Source: Hormiphora californensis (lineage: Eukaryota > Ctenophora > Tentaculata > Cydippida > Pleurobrachiidae). Taken from it: a DNA stretch of 64,000 nucleotides. Location of the stretch: positions 5,515,423 to 5,579,422 of the forward strand of contig CM035354.1 of the NCBI GenBank assembly GCA_020137815.1, in the 5' to 3' direction. Below are positions 25,114-37,574 of this stretch, piece by piece. The notes under the pieces are model-generated. The model saw only the letters and a list, made by a program, of their open reading frames with translations. It made no database searches and was not told where the DNA came from. Position 1 is the stretch's first letter; each line of letters opens with the position of its first letter. Both the position numbers and the translations under genes were made by a program.

Positions 25114-25943
25114 GAAGAGTAATTTTTTTTCGGTTCGGTTCTGTTCGGTTCTGTTCGGTTCGGTTCGGTTTGGATAAACCATTCGTTTCCTACTTTCCAT
25201 ATTATTTTTACAATGTACATAAATTGTATGGAATTATAATTTCACAAAGTCGCGGTGTATAATGAACTATTGAATTATATAATTAATGAGACTAGATGAA
25301 ACGTAAATAGCATTTAAATCCCTTCTCTCAGTACTGCTCTTTAAAAGATAATCTTTTCCCTGATTATCCTGTTCATCGTCACGTTCACACAGAGATGATA
25401 TATTTGCCCGGTAAACTACCTAGCAGTCATAATTAATTACTCGACAAACCAACTACATGGCGCTTTTTATATCTATTTTAGAATTCCCTATCTCTCCTCC
25501 TCCTCCTCCTCCATTTTCACATCATTCTCTAATGTTGGTGCTTTTGCATTGCCAATGAGTATTGCCGAAAAAATGCTGGTCTCAATCACTGCTTTTTCTC
25601 GCTTTGCGATTGACCAGCTATAATTTTCTACTCTTTTCGGTGCGTACTTTTCTGACCCCCTCTCTTGCTGTCCTTTGTTTGGCGAAAAGACTAGCATTAT
25701 CATTATGATTATAGCGATAGCGATATTATGCAATCAAACGCCATGAAAATTTCTTGTTTTAGAGCCAATTCTAAGTCTGATATACAGTATACAGTATACT
25801 GTACTCGATTTACTGAACCGATTCAGCAGCCACATTAGAATGTTAGGATATATTCCACCTATATGAATAACGTACTGAACATCGAACTTCTATGTAACGG
25901 GTACCCTCCAAAATTTCTTCCAGCATTAAATCGAGGTTTTATA
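25114..25943. other. No gene; CGGTT repeat remnant then unique sequence
   Basis: CGGTT/CTGTT pentamer repeats at about 25130-25172 continue those left of the SINE. A short TCC run lies near 25495-25512. Nothing else recognised. Confidence 0.5.
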
Positions 25944-25951
25944 AAATGAAA

Positions 25952-26781
25952 GGGGGGGGCGACATGTTAATTGTTAATAAATCACCTCTTTTTTTCGATT
26001 TTGTTAATTAACGTTAATTAACAAAATTAACAAAATTAACAAATGCTAAAAGACTGTTCTTGGTTGATAATACGATTGATAATACGACTTTAGCTGGTTT
26101 GATTTTATAGTTTAATGACTTACCTAACACTTACATACCCAAACAAGGCCTTTTCCGATAGCCAAAGTCCGACATACAGGATTTTTGGCTCAAGCCTCAA
26201 AATCGATAAAAATCCAAAAGTTCAATTTAGCGTATAAAATCTCACTTTACCGTATTTTTTCATTGGTAATCGATTCTTTGGACTTAATAAGATGATATAC
26301 AACGTTTCTGTTGGAAAAAGAAATAAAAATTTTCCAAAATCAATTTTTTGGTCAAAGATTGAAAATTTGCTTCGCTACAAATCCTTGTGTTTTTTTAGAA
26401 AAATAGATTTATGGGATGTTTTTCGTTTTAAGGTAAATTCATGAGTCTTATTTAGTTTTTAGGGTTGGAAAATGTGGATTAGGGTCATTTGACTTCAATT
26501 GCGGTTTAGTTTGGCTAGTTTTTATTAAAATTTACACAATTGAACAAATCGCTGTAAAAAAGCCGTAATAGAGGTAGCGGTGGTATGTAAATCGTGCAGA
26601 TGGACCAACTTTGCTCACAGAACAAGTGTTAAATACCAAAAATACGTGCTAAAGGGGATTTAGATCGCATAAATGGCATTTGTTAACGTTTGTTAACTTT
26701 TTGTTAATTTTGTTAATAAATCACCTGTTTTCTCGATGTTAATGTTAACAAAGTTAACAAAATTAACATGTCGCACCCCCC
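25952..26781. mobile_element. 830-bp TIR element, copy 2, 8-bp target duplication
   Basis: Same termini and interior as 14252-15093, with small indels throughout. The exact 8-bp duplication AAATGAAA flanks it at 25944-25951 and 26782-26789, which fixes both element ends at the G run and the C run. No transposase frame. Confidence 0.92.
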
Positions 26782-26789
26782 AAATGAAA

Positions 26790-27396
26790 TAAAATGAATA
26801 ATAATATTTCGAGTATTAATGGATTGCAACAATCTTTAACGCATATATTTTAATATATTCCGATCCATAAGTGCTTTTTATCTTTATTTTTAGGGCTAAT
26901 TTCTGTAGGCTCCCCCCGGCGGCGCCTGATGGTAGCTGATTGAGTTTGCAGCTTGCGTTAGCATATATAATATATCACACCGCACTATTATATCGCCCTC
27001 TATCGCCCCTCAACTGCAGCTGTTTCATTTCTTCGTTAACTCTTGTATTATGTTGGTTTGATACTAACAGTTGAAAAGTGATATGTAGAACGGACGTCGG
27101 ACATCAGTCAAACCTCGGATTTAATGCCATGATTTTAGTTTAACTGCATAAAGAGGGCAGAGGAAGCACAAGTGCAACATGGGTTATTTTTCGATTTAAC
27201 CATTTAAATGTACCCCTTCCCCTTTCCTAAATATTTGACTCGCCTCTTACAGCAAGCATACGGTATGGCCAGTTTAACTATCGTTTATAGATCCCGTTTT
27301 GACCAACTTTTCTGCTTATCAAATTTCCACAATCTGTATCTGTACTTTCCCATTTATCAGAGTAATGTATATTTAATATCCCCCTCTCTCTAGAAC
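26790..27396. other. GPCR upstream region, possible 3' splice site at its end
   Basis: No recognisable exon. The sequence ATCCCCCTCTCTCTAG directly before AACATG at 27395 looks like a polypyrimidine tract plus AG acceptor, so a 5' exon (untranslated or coding the receptor N-terminus) may lie in this stretch. Confidence 0.5.
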
Positions 27397-28464
27397 ATGT
27401 TGATACCAGCAGTAGAGAACTTCCTGGGCTTCGTGACCCTGACCTGTTTCATCTTGGGGACGGTGGGCAACCTGCTGGCAACGATATACTTTGTCCAGGA
27501 GAGGAGGAGAAACAAGCGGAACGACAAGAAGATGTATTTTACAGAGCTGTACCTCTTCATGGCAATCGTTGATTTCGTCCTCACGGTCACCCTGGTGCCC
27601 CTGTTCGAGAATTATTTCACCAACACCCGCTCTGGGAAGCTGTTCAACTGGCAGGGATTCTGTCTGGTGTGGGGGTACTTGTGGGAGCTGGCACCCTCTA
27701 TCTCCGTCTTCCTGGTGGGTGTCCTCTCCTTCTCACGGATGTTAATCCTGGTGGACCCGATGGTGCAACTCCGGGTGAACTACCTCCGCTTCCTCATCCT
27801 CGCGTATCTCGCCCTCCAGTTTTTTATCAAGTTGTGCCTGTGGTTCAATGACAAACAACCCCTACAAGCGGACAAGATCAAGTTTACCAACACCACAGGG
27901 TACTGCTACTTCAGTCCCCAGGAAACCATCCTGTGGCAGATCAACGCATTTTTCACAATATTCTCCTTGGGTGCCCCGGTCATCCCCATCTTTCTCTCCT
28001 TCACTGCCTCCCTCATAAAGCTCCGTGAGAGCGCCAAAGCGAGTGCCAGCCAGAACTTTAATAGGGCCGCCCAGACACAGGCCACAATCACAATTATAAT
28101 TGTGACATGTGTCTACCTAGTGTGCAACATCCCTATCTTTATAAACTATCTCTGGTACTCCATCGTCATAATAAAAGATGACGAGGACTTCACCATGTAC
28201 TATGCTGTGTATAGTGGGCCCTTCTTTGGTTGGTTAGTATGGAATATTGCGTATTGTGTCCTGGTTGCTCTTAACTCCGCCATAAACCCAATGGTGTTCC
28301 TCCTTCGAATGAAGCCATTCCAAAACTTCATTTGGGGCTTGTTACGGAAGCAGCAGGACCACGTCCCCGCGTGGCCAGCTAAATCGGTAATGGGGGGACA
28401 CCACGGGGGTAACACTGGACAGGGATCGGGGGTGAAGGAAAACATAACAACATCATCTTTCTGA
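27397..28464 (+). CDS. Class A-like seven-transmembrane receptor (orphan GPCR)
   Basis: A 355-residue protein with seven hydrophobic segments. TM1 has the GN motif (GTVGNLLA, about residue 23), TM2 an Asp (AIVDF), TM3 starts after a Cys (GFCLVW) that can pair with the Cys in the second extracellular loop (GYCYF). TM6 has CNIPIF and TM7 NSAINPMVF. The usual DRY at the end of TM3 is SRM (SFSRMLILVDP) and NPxxY ends in F, so the canonical switches are altered. The extracellular N-terminus is very short (about 10 residues), and a polypyrimidine-AG just before the ATG suggests an upstream exon. A frameshifted relative lies 7 kb downstream on the same strand. Ligand unknown. Not assignable to a named receptor. 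Confidence 0.88.
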   Translation: MLIPAVENFLGFVTLTCFILGTVGNLLATIYFVQERRRNKRNDKKMYFTELYLFMAIVDFVLTVTLVPLFENYFTNTRSGKLFNWQGFCLVWGYLWELAPSISVFLVGVLSFSRMLILVDPMVQLRVNYLRFLILAYLALQFFIKLCLWFNDKQPLQADKIKFTNTTGYCYFSPQETILWQINAFFTIFSLGAPVIPIFLSFTASLIKLRESAKASASQNFNRAAQTQATITIIIVTCVYLVCNIPIFINYLWYSIVIIKDDEDFTMYYAVYSGPFFGWLVWNIAYCVLVALNSAINPMVFLLRMKPFQNFIWGLLRKQQDHVPAWPAKSVMGGHHGGNTGQGSGVKENITTSSF

Positions 28465-29113
28465 GGAGGGGTGCAGCCTGAACAATGGACAGTTGTATTA
28501 TCCATCACATTGTTATAGGACCGGGAGACTCGATATATATCACATTTATTAGCCCCCCGCACGTATTTTATTGTGTGTAAAAAATGCTGTTGTTTTTTGT
28601 TTTTTTCCATGTTTATTACGATATGCTTGTACTATGACCAGGAGAGAAAGAGAGAAAGAGAGAAAGAGTGAAAGAGAGTGAGAGACCTGAGACAGAGAAG
28701 GAGAGAAAGATGGCGGGAGAATATATGCAAGTATGAGGGGGTACAACGTGTGTTGTGCTGGTTCGAATCCCCACTGTCACGTGACCTCCATATATGGGCA
28801 TAAAATGGTATGCATCCGTTGGGGATAGTTTGACGATACGGTCGATTATAACTCTTATATTGCTGACTACCATTTTAATCAGAAAACGTGCTGTGCAAAT
28901 GTTAGAATATTAAAAAAACAAATCTGAAGTTTAAATTCGCCGATTTAACAGTATCACCACCATCCAACTCTGCACGATAGTCCAATCTTGGAAGCACTAT
29001 GGAACGGCTCTTGGAACTACCAAACTGTTTTCAAAGGAGAATACTAAAAAATGAAGTAGGAGGAAGAGAGAGAGATCCTGAACTGATGGCGATAGAGAGC
29101 GTGGTAGTGTGTT
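28465..29113. other. GPCR 3' region, purine-rich patch
   Basis: A GAGAAA/GAGAGA patch lies at 28640-28710. No further exon is visible. A convergent gene on the minus strand ends at 29114. Confidence 0.45.
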
Positions 29114-31294
29114 TCAATCTCTATCTCTGATCTCCACCGTCTCTTCCTCCTCTGTATCCTTTACTAACTCGTTCATCACTATCCTCCTGAGAGAGAGGTG
29201 AGGGGAATACGATGTAAATAGAGGGGAATACGATGCGGACCAGATCCCAAAATAAAAGGAACTTTTTAGAACCCCCCTCCCTCGACCCACCCTCTGGCCA
29301 GGTAGACGAGATACGGTGGATATAATGGGTATGATGGATGGTATACCTGTTTGCCTAGCTAGACTGTGTTTCGCGTGCCCCAAATACCTGTATGCGGTGA
29401 ATGAGATGTTATTGGTGTCAGCTGGTAGATAACAGTCCTGTCGCAGTATCGTCTGTACATCACCCTCCGATACCCCTACCTGAAGGGGGGGGGGGTCATC
29501 ATGTCGAAAATATCCTGTACTGGGGGGGGGGGGCTGGAGGGGTATGGTGTAGTTGGGGGGGGGGGGGGGGTCCATGGAGCTGTTCTGTGTTTTCTGACTG
29601 ATATATTATATCAGGGGTGGGGCCGTATTCTCTAACTTACATCCTTATTTTCCAATAAGTCCACCAAAGATGAGAGAGCTATGTGACCTGTGTTAGAGGT
29701 ATCCAGAATCCGAAACAAGTCGACGTAACTGTGCCTATAAAAACATATGATGTGTAGTAGTTAATTAGTAAACCATATATGGGCATCACGTGATACTTGA
29801 TAGATACCCTGAAGTAGCAAACTCCACGGTGTGTTCCAGGGTTGTCATAAACTCATCAAAATCCGCCGTTCCATCTTCGTCCTTATCAATGAGCAGGAAA
29901 AACTCCTAAAAATTGGAGCTACTGTACATGAATATATGATAAAATGTGTCATCTTCTAACCCTGCTATGCCTTTTTGCAAAGCAATATGGCATACGAAAA
30001 AATTGGAGCTATAGGAGGAATTATTTCAGGAGTCACCCCCCCCCACCTTGTCACGTGCCTCTTACTCTTAGTAGAGGATCGACTCTATATTGAACAAGTA
30101 ATAGGTTCGGTTACATAAATTCTTGGAATATTTAGTAAGTAAGTTAAGGTGTTGCCTTCGCTAGTGGAGGCTTTCCGTTTATTCTTTAAAAGGCTGGGTT
30201 AGGGGATAGTTTGAGCGTTCTAAATGATTTAAAAATACACAGAAATATCCCCTCAACCAATAAAACATATGTTCTTCTAATCCTATCAAATACACGAGAC
30301 CACCGTTGAGCCGTGTCACCAGGAAATAAGTGTGCTTGATGGATCTGTCTGCCCGATCTGAGCACACTGTTTTGTGCTGAGAATCAAAACGTGACATTCA
30401 AATGTTGAGTCATCTGCAGAATGTGTTTTAACACATTGCATCTAGTGTTCTATAGTGTTCTAGTAGGACAACTTCTATCAACTCTAGTAGGGGGAAATAA
30501 TCAGCCTCAAAATAACAGGCTAATTCGATATCGCACTACCCGGATTATAAGTATTCACATTTAGACACGTCCCATTCTTCATATAGTCCAATCCCCCATC
30601 ATGATGCTTTATATCATGTGATCCTTATAATCCAAGTATAACAATGACAACTGCACACGGCTAGATATCAGTCATCAGACAATAACCACTACCATCCTAC
30701 GTGATTGGAACCCGTTTTCACTACCAACACAGTACCTTCTTCTTCTTCTTTGAGGCCGTCTCCACCATGGTTGAGATTGAGGGATGGGACCATAGAGATT
30801 CCTTTCCCCGGCCTGGTTCCAACACAGTACCCCCTCCTTACTAGAACTGTCAGAGCATTGGCCTGACTCTATTCTCATTCCTTCAAATAAGAGCGTGCGA
30901 GAACTGCGGTCAGAGCATTGGCCTGACAGTACTAGAATATCTTAATCCCCTTTCTTTCTTTCTAGAATCTGTCTAACCCAAGCTATTAGGTGTAAAACGG
31001 AGGGAATACATCAGTACAAGATCAGTACAAGATATGTACAACACACTACATGTACAATGTACAACTGAAGCCACACAATGTACAATGTACATATGATGTA
31101 CAATAAAATGTACATTAAGTACATCACCCTACCTGAACATCATGTGAAGCACATGGGATATTGAGATACTCAAATAGTGCCGTCATCTCCTCAGGATCTA
31201 ACATCCCATTACTATTTTCATCGAACTCTATGAACGTCTTCTTGAGTTCTTTCTCCTCCTCGTCACCCAATAACATGGTGGGCGGTGATGTCAT
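29114..31294 (-). CDS. Small four-EF-hand calcium-binding protein, 5 exons
   Basis: Exons (minus strand, 5' to 3'): 31133-31294, 29808-29905, 29641-29734, 29388-29479, 29114-29186. All junctions are GT-AG and in phase, giving 172 residues. EF-hand 1 loop DENSNGMLDPEE (exon 1) and EF-hand 2 loop DKDEDGTADFDE (exon 2) look fully competent to bind calcium. EF-hand 3 (DTSNTGHIALSS) and EF-hand 4 (ADTNNISFTAYR) have degenerate loops. Layout is calmodulin/troponin C-like, with an acidic tail (TEEEETVEIRDRD). The start Met at 31294 begins MTSPPTMLLGDEEEKE; the later Met at 31276 is an alternative. Intron 1 (1.2 kb) holds dispersed repeats. I cannot assign it to a named EF-hand family; calcium sensing is inferred from the motifs only. 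Confidence 0.85.
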
Positions 31295-33040
31295 AGCTAG
31301 AGATCAGGGCTGTGTTCTAGATATTGTACATAGTTGTCACCCAATCCAATCAACTCCCACCACCTATATTATATAGGTGAGTATATAACATATGTATACC
31401 ATAGATGAGGTAATGGTAATACGACTTCGCTGTAGTTCTCAAAGAATATCTAATGTTTGCTACTCAACAATATAACATATCCCAGCTCAATCTCAGCTCC
31501 CGTTCTATACTATAATGGGCTTGATATTTGATAACTGCAGATGGTTATCTTGGACAATAATCTGGAAGCTTCAGTTCTCCTAGTCACGGGAATAATCTCA
31601 GCTCCCGTATAAACCAAATTATATAAATAATATAACTAGCAGAACATATTATATGGTTGAAATCTGTCAGATCTCTGACTTTGTTGCAGATCACAGCTGA
31701 GAATCTTTGCAGCTTCCCTTGGTATCTGTCTGTCGCTGCCGACCCCATCTGAGCGCACTGTCTGTCACTCTGTTTCAAACAAACAAGAGTAGAGAAAAAG
31801 AAACATTGTAGAAGCTAAATCACACACAGAGAAAAAGCTGGAACTCTGAATTATATAATTCGGAGGAACGGGCTCATCTGGAGATTACTAAAGTGCAGGT
31901 ATAATAAATGTCTCTAACTAGAAGTAGACAACTACATGACATGTAGTAGTATGAAAGGGGGATATGATGAGGGTAGGAGACACAGAGTTACAGACATCTT
32001 TAGTGGACAATACAGCTGACTAAATATGATATGGTTTAGGATCCATGGTTTAGGATTCAGTTAAACTGGTTTAGGATTCTGTTAATATGTTTTAGGATTC
32101 TGTTAATATTATAGTTTAGGATTCTGATTCCAGAGGGAGGTTAGCTCGTTAGGAAGGAAAGGTGATCCGAGGAAGGAAGGATTTCCTCTTTAGGATTCTG
32201 TTAATTTGGTTCAGAGAAATGGAACTATGAATTATATGTACTAGTAAACCCGTTCGCCCTACGGGCGAATTTCGGGGAAATGGTATTGGTAGCTGGAATA
32301 GGGAACACTGACATCATCAGTCTAACTAATGACATGCACTATCCCATCTTAAGTAACGGTACCTTAGAAGGAGCTCAGGCGGGATCGCTGCGAGTTTCTG
32401 GTTTCAGAACGTCAAATGATGATCCGGCGATCAAAGTTATAAAAGAACTTACTATTTCGTCTGCTTGCAGTATTCATCTGCCTTAATCTCTGAGATTGAT
32501 CATCGGTTCTGTTTAACCTCTAACGTCTTGTTCGTTCTCTCTGCACTTCTTTTGGTGATGCTGCATTTGAACCCCTCAGTGTATGGAAAAGTAGAGAATA
32601 GCGGTGAGATCTTGCGTGAATAACTCCAATTGTCGCTGTCGTATATCAAGAGTTGTTGAAGAGAGCATATAATTAGCTGGAACAGTGAAACAGACTAAAG
32701 CAAGATCAAATGCACGTGCACGTGCAGTATAACAGTAGCAACCATGCCATTGGCAACGGCTCCGACTCCTGGCCCCACTCCAGTATTACTCCACAGTTCA
32801 CCTCTAGGCTCTAAACCTGCACGTGCTAAATGCCATATAAGGTAAAAAACGTTACACTGGATTTCCCTATTTGCTTTAATAATAGTATGATTGTTTATCG
32901 TGTTTATCTTCATCATACGGTTTTTCAAATCTTTCACTTATTCAATGAACTCTAACAATCTTGTTTTCTATTTAGTGTCGGCTGCACCTACTATCCCTTT
33001 TGCTCTGAATTTAACTACGGTCAATGACCTATCCATCCTT
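31295..33040. other. No gene; minisatellite at 32034-32200
   Basis: A TTTAGGATTCTGTTAATATG-like unit is repeated with gaps at about 32034-32200. Near 32250 a perfect hairpin TTCGCCCTACGGGCGAA is visible. Members of a dispersed CATCTGAGCGCACTGTC family occur at about 31740-31762. The open frame at 32280-32486 has no recognisable feature. Confidence 0.5.
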
Positions 33041-33850
33041 TTTCTGTTAATTTTTTTTTTGATTTTTTGGGGAAAATTGTTTTTTTTTGGTTGTGGGGGT
33101 TTCGGGGGGGGGTTTTTGGGGGGGGGGAAAAAAATCCGAATGCCCTTTCAAGAAGGGGCCTTGGGAGCTCGGGGGTGGGTTTTTGGTTTAAAACGTTGAT
33201 GTTGGGGCCCAAGTTTAAAAAAATTTTCTTCGCTGCGGGGATTTTCTTGAAACCCCTGGTTTCTGGGCTGTTTAACCCAATTTTTTTGTTTTTTGTTTTT
33301 TGGGATTGGTTTTTTTGCCCCCGTTTTTGGAAAAAGGAGTCGGGGTTTTGGTTTGTCTCTTTTGGGGGTTTTTTTTGGGTGGGGGGGTTTTTTTGGGGGA
33401 AAAAAAAAAGGGGAAAAAAAGGGGCCCGTGAGTTGTGCCCTCCCTTGGGGGATTGGCCCCGTTTCCCTACATTCATCAGTTAATTTGCGTCAAAGAAAGG
33501 TTAAAACCCTTTGGTTTGCTTTGGTTGGTTGTTTTAGGTTTATTTTTCATCGTTCCTTTTCAATTATTTAGAACTTTTTTAAAGGGGGGTTTGGGGGCCC
33601 TTTTTTTCCCCCGGGGTTGTCTGGGGATTCCGTTCCCCCCTTTCCGGGTAAAAGTACAAAAGGGCCCACGCCCCTTGGGTGCCCCTTTTCCCCCCGGGTT
33701 TTTTTTGGGGGGTTACTCCCCCCTTTTTTTCCCCCTTTTCCCCTTCGGGGCCCCTTGTCTCTTTCTCTCTCTCTCTTCTGTCCCTTCTCTCTCCTTTCCC
33801 CTTCTCTCTTCTCCCCTTCTCTTCTCGCCTCTCCTTTGTTTTTGGTTAAA
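33041..33850. other. Homopolymer-rich, probably corrupted consensus
   Basis: Runs of T, G, A and C dominate, and overlapping frames on both strands are rich in Phe/Gly or Pro/Lys. The texture matches 2.4-4.1 kb and 9.5-13.4 kb; I do not call genes here. A similar patch lies at about 34080-34330. Confidence 0.65.
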
Positions 33851-34400
33851 TAAACTGTTAGCTACTGTTTTAGCGGGGTTTAAAGTTGACAACTTCTTGA
33901 GCCAGGACCATGGTAATACATCATCTTTGTCAGGATCAGTGACGGTCTGTCACTAAGACAGATACCTAGATAGATGTCACTAATTAACCCAGACAAGTAT
34001 CTGAACATCAATAATAATAAAAAAATAGCCCGCGGTAGAATCTTTTGAAGTACATGTTGTCATTTTGGTTTAACTTGATCTTCCTACACCTTAACCGGGA
34101 GCCCCCCCCTTAAATTATTTTTCCCCCTCTAGTAAAGGTTTCAAGATAGAGGGAGTCCCTCCCTTTTAAATTTAAATTTAAAACTAAATTTACCCTCTCT
34201 TCCCCCGAAAACTCTCCTCTTCTCCTTTTCCCTTTTCTCTCTTCTCCTTTCCTTCTCTCTATTCTCCCCTCTTTTCACCTTTTCAAGTTGATGGTCATGC
34301 GTCCTTAAAAAACCAAAAAACCTGTTTAAAAGGGAAACGATGGTTGTTCCATTACCACCCTTTCTGAAAAAAGATGTGTCCCGTAGTTTTACTAAATAAA

Positions 34401-34520
34401 ATTGTGTTGACCAATTAATATCCAAAGTAGATGGGGCGTAAATATAATATTTGTGTTGACCAATTAATATACAGATGTAAGATGACGTAAATATAATATT
34501 TGTGTTGACCAATTACTATA
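34401..34520. repeat. 49-bp tandem repeat, about 2.4 copies
   Basis: TGTGTTGACCAATTAATAT recurs at 34403, 34452 and 34501; the intervening sequence ends in GTAAATATAATATT each time. The surrounding 33860-35330 holds no recognised gene. Confidence 0.85.
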
Positions 34521-35332
34521 TCACAGCTTGGTGGGTAACAATGGACAGCTGCATGATCTACACTACTGACCCCCTACTGACGTAATAGTGCAATAGCACT
34601 GTACCAGCTGTTATTCTAGAAGCATTCCCATGGGTAGTTTATGTCATCGAGTTCGCCTCCCAACATTTAATTAGTTGACTGGAAAATTATAGTTTGTTTT
34701 CAATGTTCATTTTTGGAACGACACATGTAGACAAACACTTTTGTTCATAGGAAAATGTCGGAAAAGGGAAGCTGTTATGTATGTAGAGAGATGGAACAAA
34801 AAAGAAATGAAGATGGAAATAGAGATAGAGAAATGAGTTACCAGCGGTCTGAAAAGGAACATGTCAAAATGAATTATATTAGGTTATTATCATTTCGATA
34901 GAAACCAACTTGTATAGCATTGTTATTTGCTTCAACAATTGCTACATTTCATCCAATATATTAATGAATTCTGCAAATTACAATCGGAATTATGGCCCCT
35001 AAAAACCTATTTAATCATATGAGAGTTTCTCTTCACTACCAGTTCAAATTATCTTCAGTAAATTTATCAGTCCCGTAGTAATTGGTACTGTAACGACTAA
35101 TACTCTCACCCGCCATTATAATAGTAGCCTACTACGCACGCAAGGCGGGTGCTAGACTTATTAATTACAGGGGCTAATGAGCTTCCTGAGTTTCATGTGT
35201 GGTTGTAGCGTCCATATTATTTGACAAAATGTTGAATATTTAGGACACCCGGTGGGAACACACATCTTTTCGAGTCAAAATGTTTTGATAAATCATTGTA
35301 TTTTATAGTCAACATAATATCTTATTATTTAC

Positions 35333-36369
35333 ATGATAAATCATATAGGATCTGTGTGTATGGCTATGTATAACTACTCCTTCCCTGGTACGACCCCTCC
35401 CGTTCCCATCCCTGAAGAGACCCTCCAGTCTGTGGACACCGCCCTGGCATGTCTGCTAATAGGAGTTATTCTGATCGGGGTCCCTGGAAACATCTCAGCA
35501 TTGGTTCACTTTATCTCCGAACTGAGATCAACCAATCACCGAACTAAGAACAGGGCATACTTCCTGGAGATCTACATCACCATAGCAACATGCGATCTCT
35601 TGGTAACAGCATCTGTCTTCCCCCAAATCGAGGGTTACTTGTCCAGGGGTCGGGATTCCCACCTCTTTTGTTACACTATCTTCTGTGCCATGTGGGGTGC
35701 ACTCTGGGAGGTTTTACCCTACTTTAACGTCATCCTTGTTGCCTGTCTAAGCTTCTCTCGACTGGTTACTCTGGTACGGCCAATGGCCCAACTCAGAGTC
35801 AAGGTGTTCCGAGCCTCTGCGGTGGGCTACCTCATCATTCTAGTGGTGTCCCGCACCCTACCCGGTGCACTTGGCAGCGGCACCTTCAAGTTCGACCGTG
35901 GCGTCCTTTATTGCTTCCTGAAAACCAACAACTGGCTGATTCAAGGTGTGACGTGTGCAGTTCAAATAGCCCTACCGATAATTCCCATTGCGGGTAGTTG
36001 TATTTGGAGTATCGCCAAACTTCCATTCCCTAGTCATCAAAGTTTGGGAAAGGAACACGGAGTGTGGGGAGGAATAGAGATGCTACAATGACTGTCATTC
36101 TCTTTACAGTGATCTACCTGGTTTACAACCTACCCATATTCATGAATTATCTGCTTTTTATCCGGGTATGGATGGGAGATGGCCAGCTGTATCTGGAGCA
36201 CTACAGTTCTCCCTTTTTATACTGGTACTCCTTGGAATGTCTCCTTTATCGTCGTGTATCGCCCTCAACTCAGGCCTCTAATCCCCTCCTGTACTACCTC
36301 CGCCTCAACTCCTTCAAGAGTTTTGTGGATAGGGGAAGTTCTCGGTTGATTAGTGTGTCGGTCATGTAG
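35333..36369 (+). pseudogene. Frameshifted class A-like GPCR, relative of the 27.4-kb receptor
   Basis: The first 252 residues cover TM1 (GVPGNISA) to TM5, with CYTIF and LYCFL cysteines for the extracellular disulfide and SFSRLVTLVRP in place of DRY. Its TM3, TM5 (LPIIPI), TM6 (YNLPIFMNYLL) and C-terminal RLNSFKSF parallel the receptor at 27397-28464. The frame then breaks between about 36020 and 36060 (stop at 36091), and TM6-TM7 continue in another frame. In TM7 three further single-base indels (near 36230, 36261 and 36281) sum to three, so the frame is lost between TM6 and the end of TM7 and then regained. Either a young pseudogene or consensus errors. No intron explains the breaks. Confidence 0.8.
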
Positions 36370-37118
36370 CCAGCCCTCAATAATGACATTGGATGCATTA
36401 TATGTGGGAGAGTCTCTCCGCTACTTTTCTATTGTTTGAGGGATCGCTTTTCAACTGTTCGCTGCGACCCCACCATTATGAAAAGATGCACCTTGCACCC
36501 CCTTTTTGGGTGAAAATAAAAGGTACAATATTGCATCAATGCATCTCAATGTTGGGTACGAGGTTCCCTTTTTCTCTACATATATTTTCTCTCCCATTTT
36601 TCTCTCACTCTTGTGCTGTCTGTCGCAATGTCGTGCACACCATCTTTCTAGGAATGAGGGAGGGGTTAAGAGAGGGCCCTCAAATCCTAAGAGTAGTGTC
36701 CCTGCGGGGAAAGTGCTAAACTCAGAACAAAGTTCCAAGACAGACAATGTTATTTTGGAAACTGAAACCTTGTTTTGTTTTCCTAAATAATTTTTTTTTT
36801 TTTTTTTTTTTCGTGTCTTCTCCGCATTAACATTTGTCACTCCCTGTACACACATGTATTCTGGCCATGTATGTGCCATGGTTTGACAGATATTAAACTT
36901 CACGGCCATTTGTTTGACCCCGGTGTCAAGGTCCGGTATACTGCAAGTACGGGCACCCAATCACTGGTACTCTACCTGATCATCTGGTAGTTGCAGTATG
37001 AAATCAAACAAACTTTTTGGCATAGCGTTTGGCGGCACAACCTTAATGCGCTCGGTCAGCACAGTTGAAAATAGGGTCAGGGATGAAGCTGGCAAGGTCA
37101 GTGCTCGTGAGGCTACGT
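36370..37118. other. No gene; poly(T) tract
   Basis: A T run of about 22 occurs at 36790-36811. Otherwise no exon or repeat is recognised. Confidence 0.5.
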
Positions 37119-37292
37119 TTAGGGGGGAGACACACTGAGGCTGGTCGCGCGCGCTCAACTCCCAAGTCAGCCTCCCACAAACGATCCCCCAGCCAAAAAC
37201 AGGGTTCCGCGAAACTTCGAACTCCGAACCCCAGTGTGCGCCGCGAGGCCGAGATCCGAACGAGCACGCTCAACCCCAGTGTGTCTCCCGCC
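37119..37292. mobile_element. Short TIR repeat, about 174 bp
   Basis: Left end GGGGGGAGACACACTGAGG and right end CCCCAGTGTGTCTCCCGCC are imperfect inverted repeats. The interior is GC-rich. No exact target duplication was found. MITE-like by structure. Confidence 0.6.
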
Positions 37293-37385
37293 ATAGTTCA
37301 TGAATGTAAAGGTGTGAGCGCCGTATGCTGGTCGTGTTTGAAGTTATGTTCGTGAATCTGAGTAACATGGCCACAGGGGTAAGAT

Positions 37386-37574
<189 letters not shown>

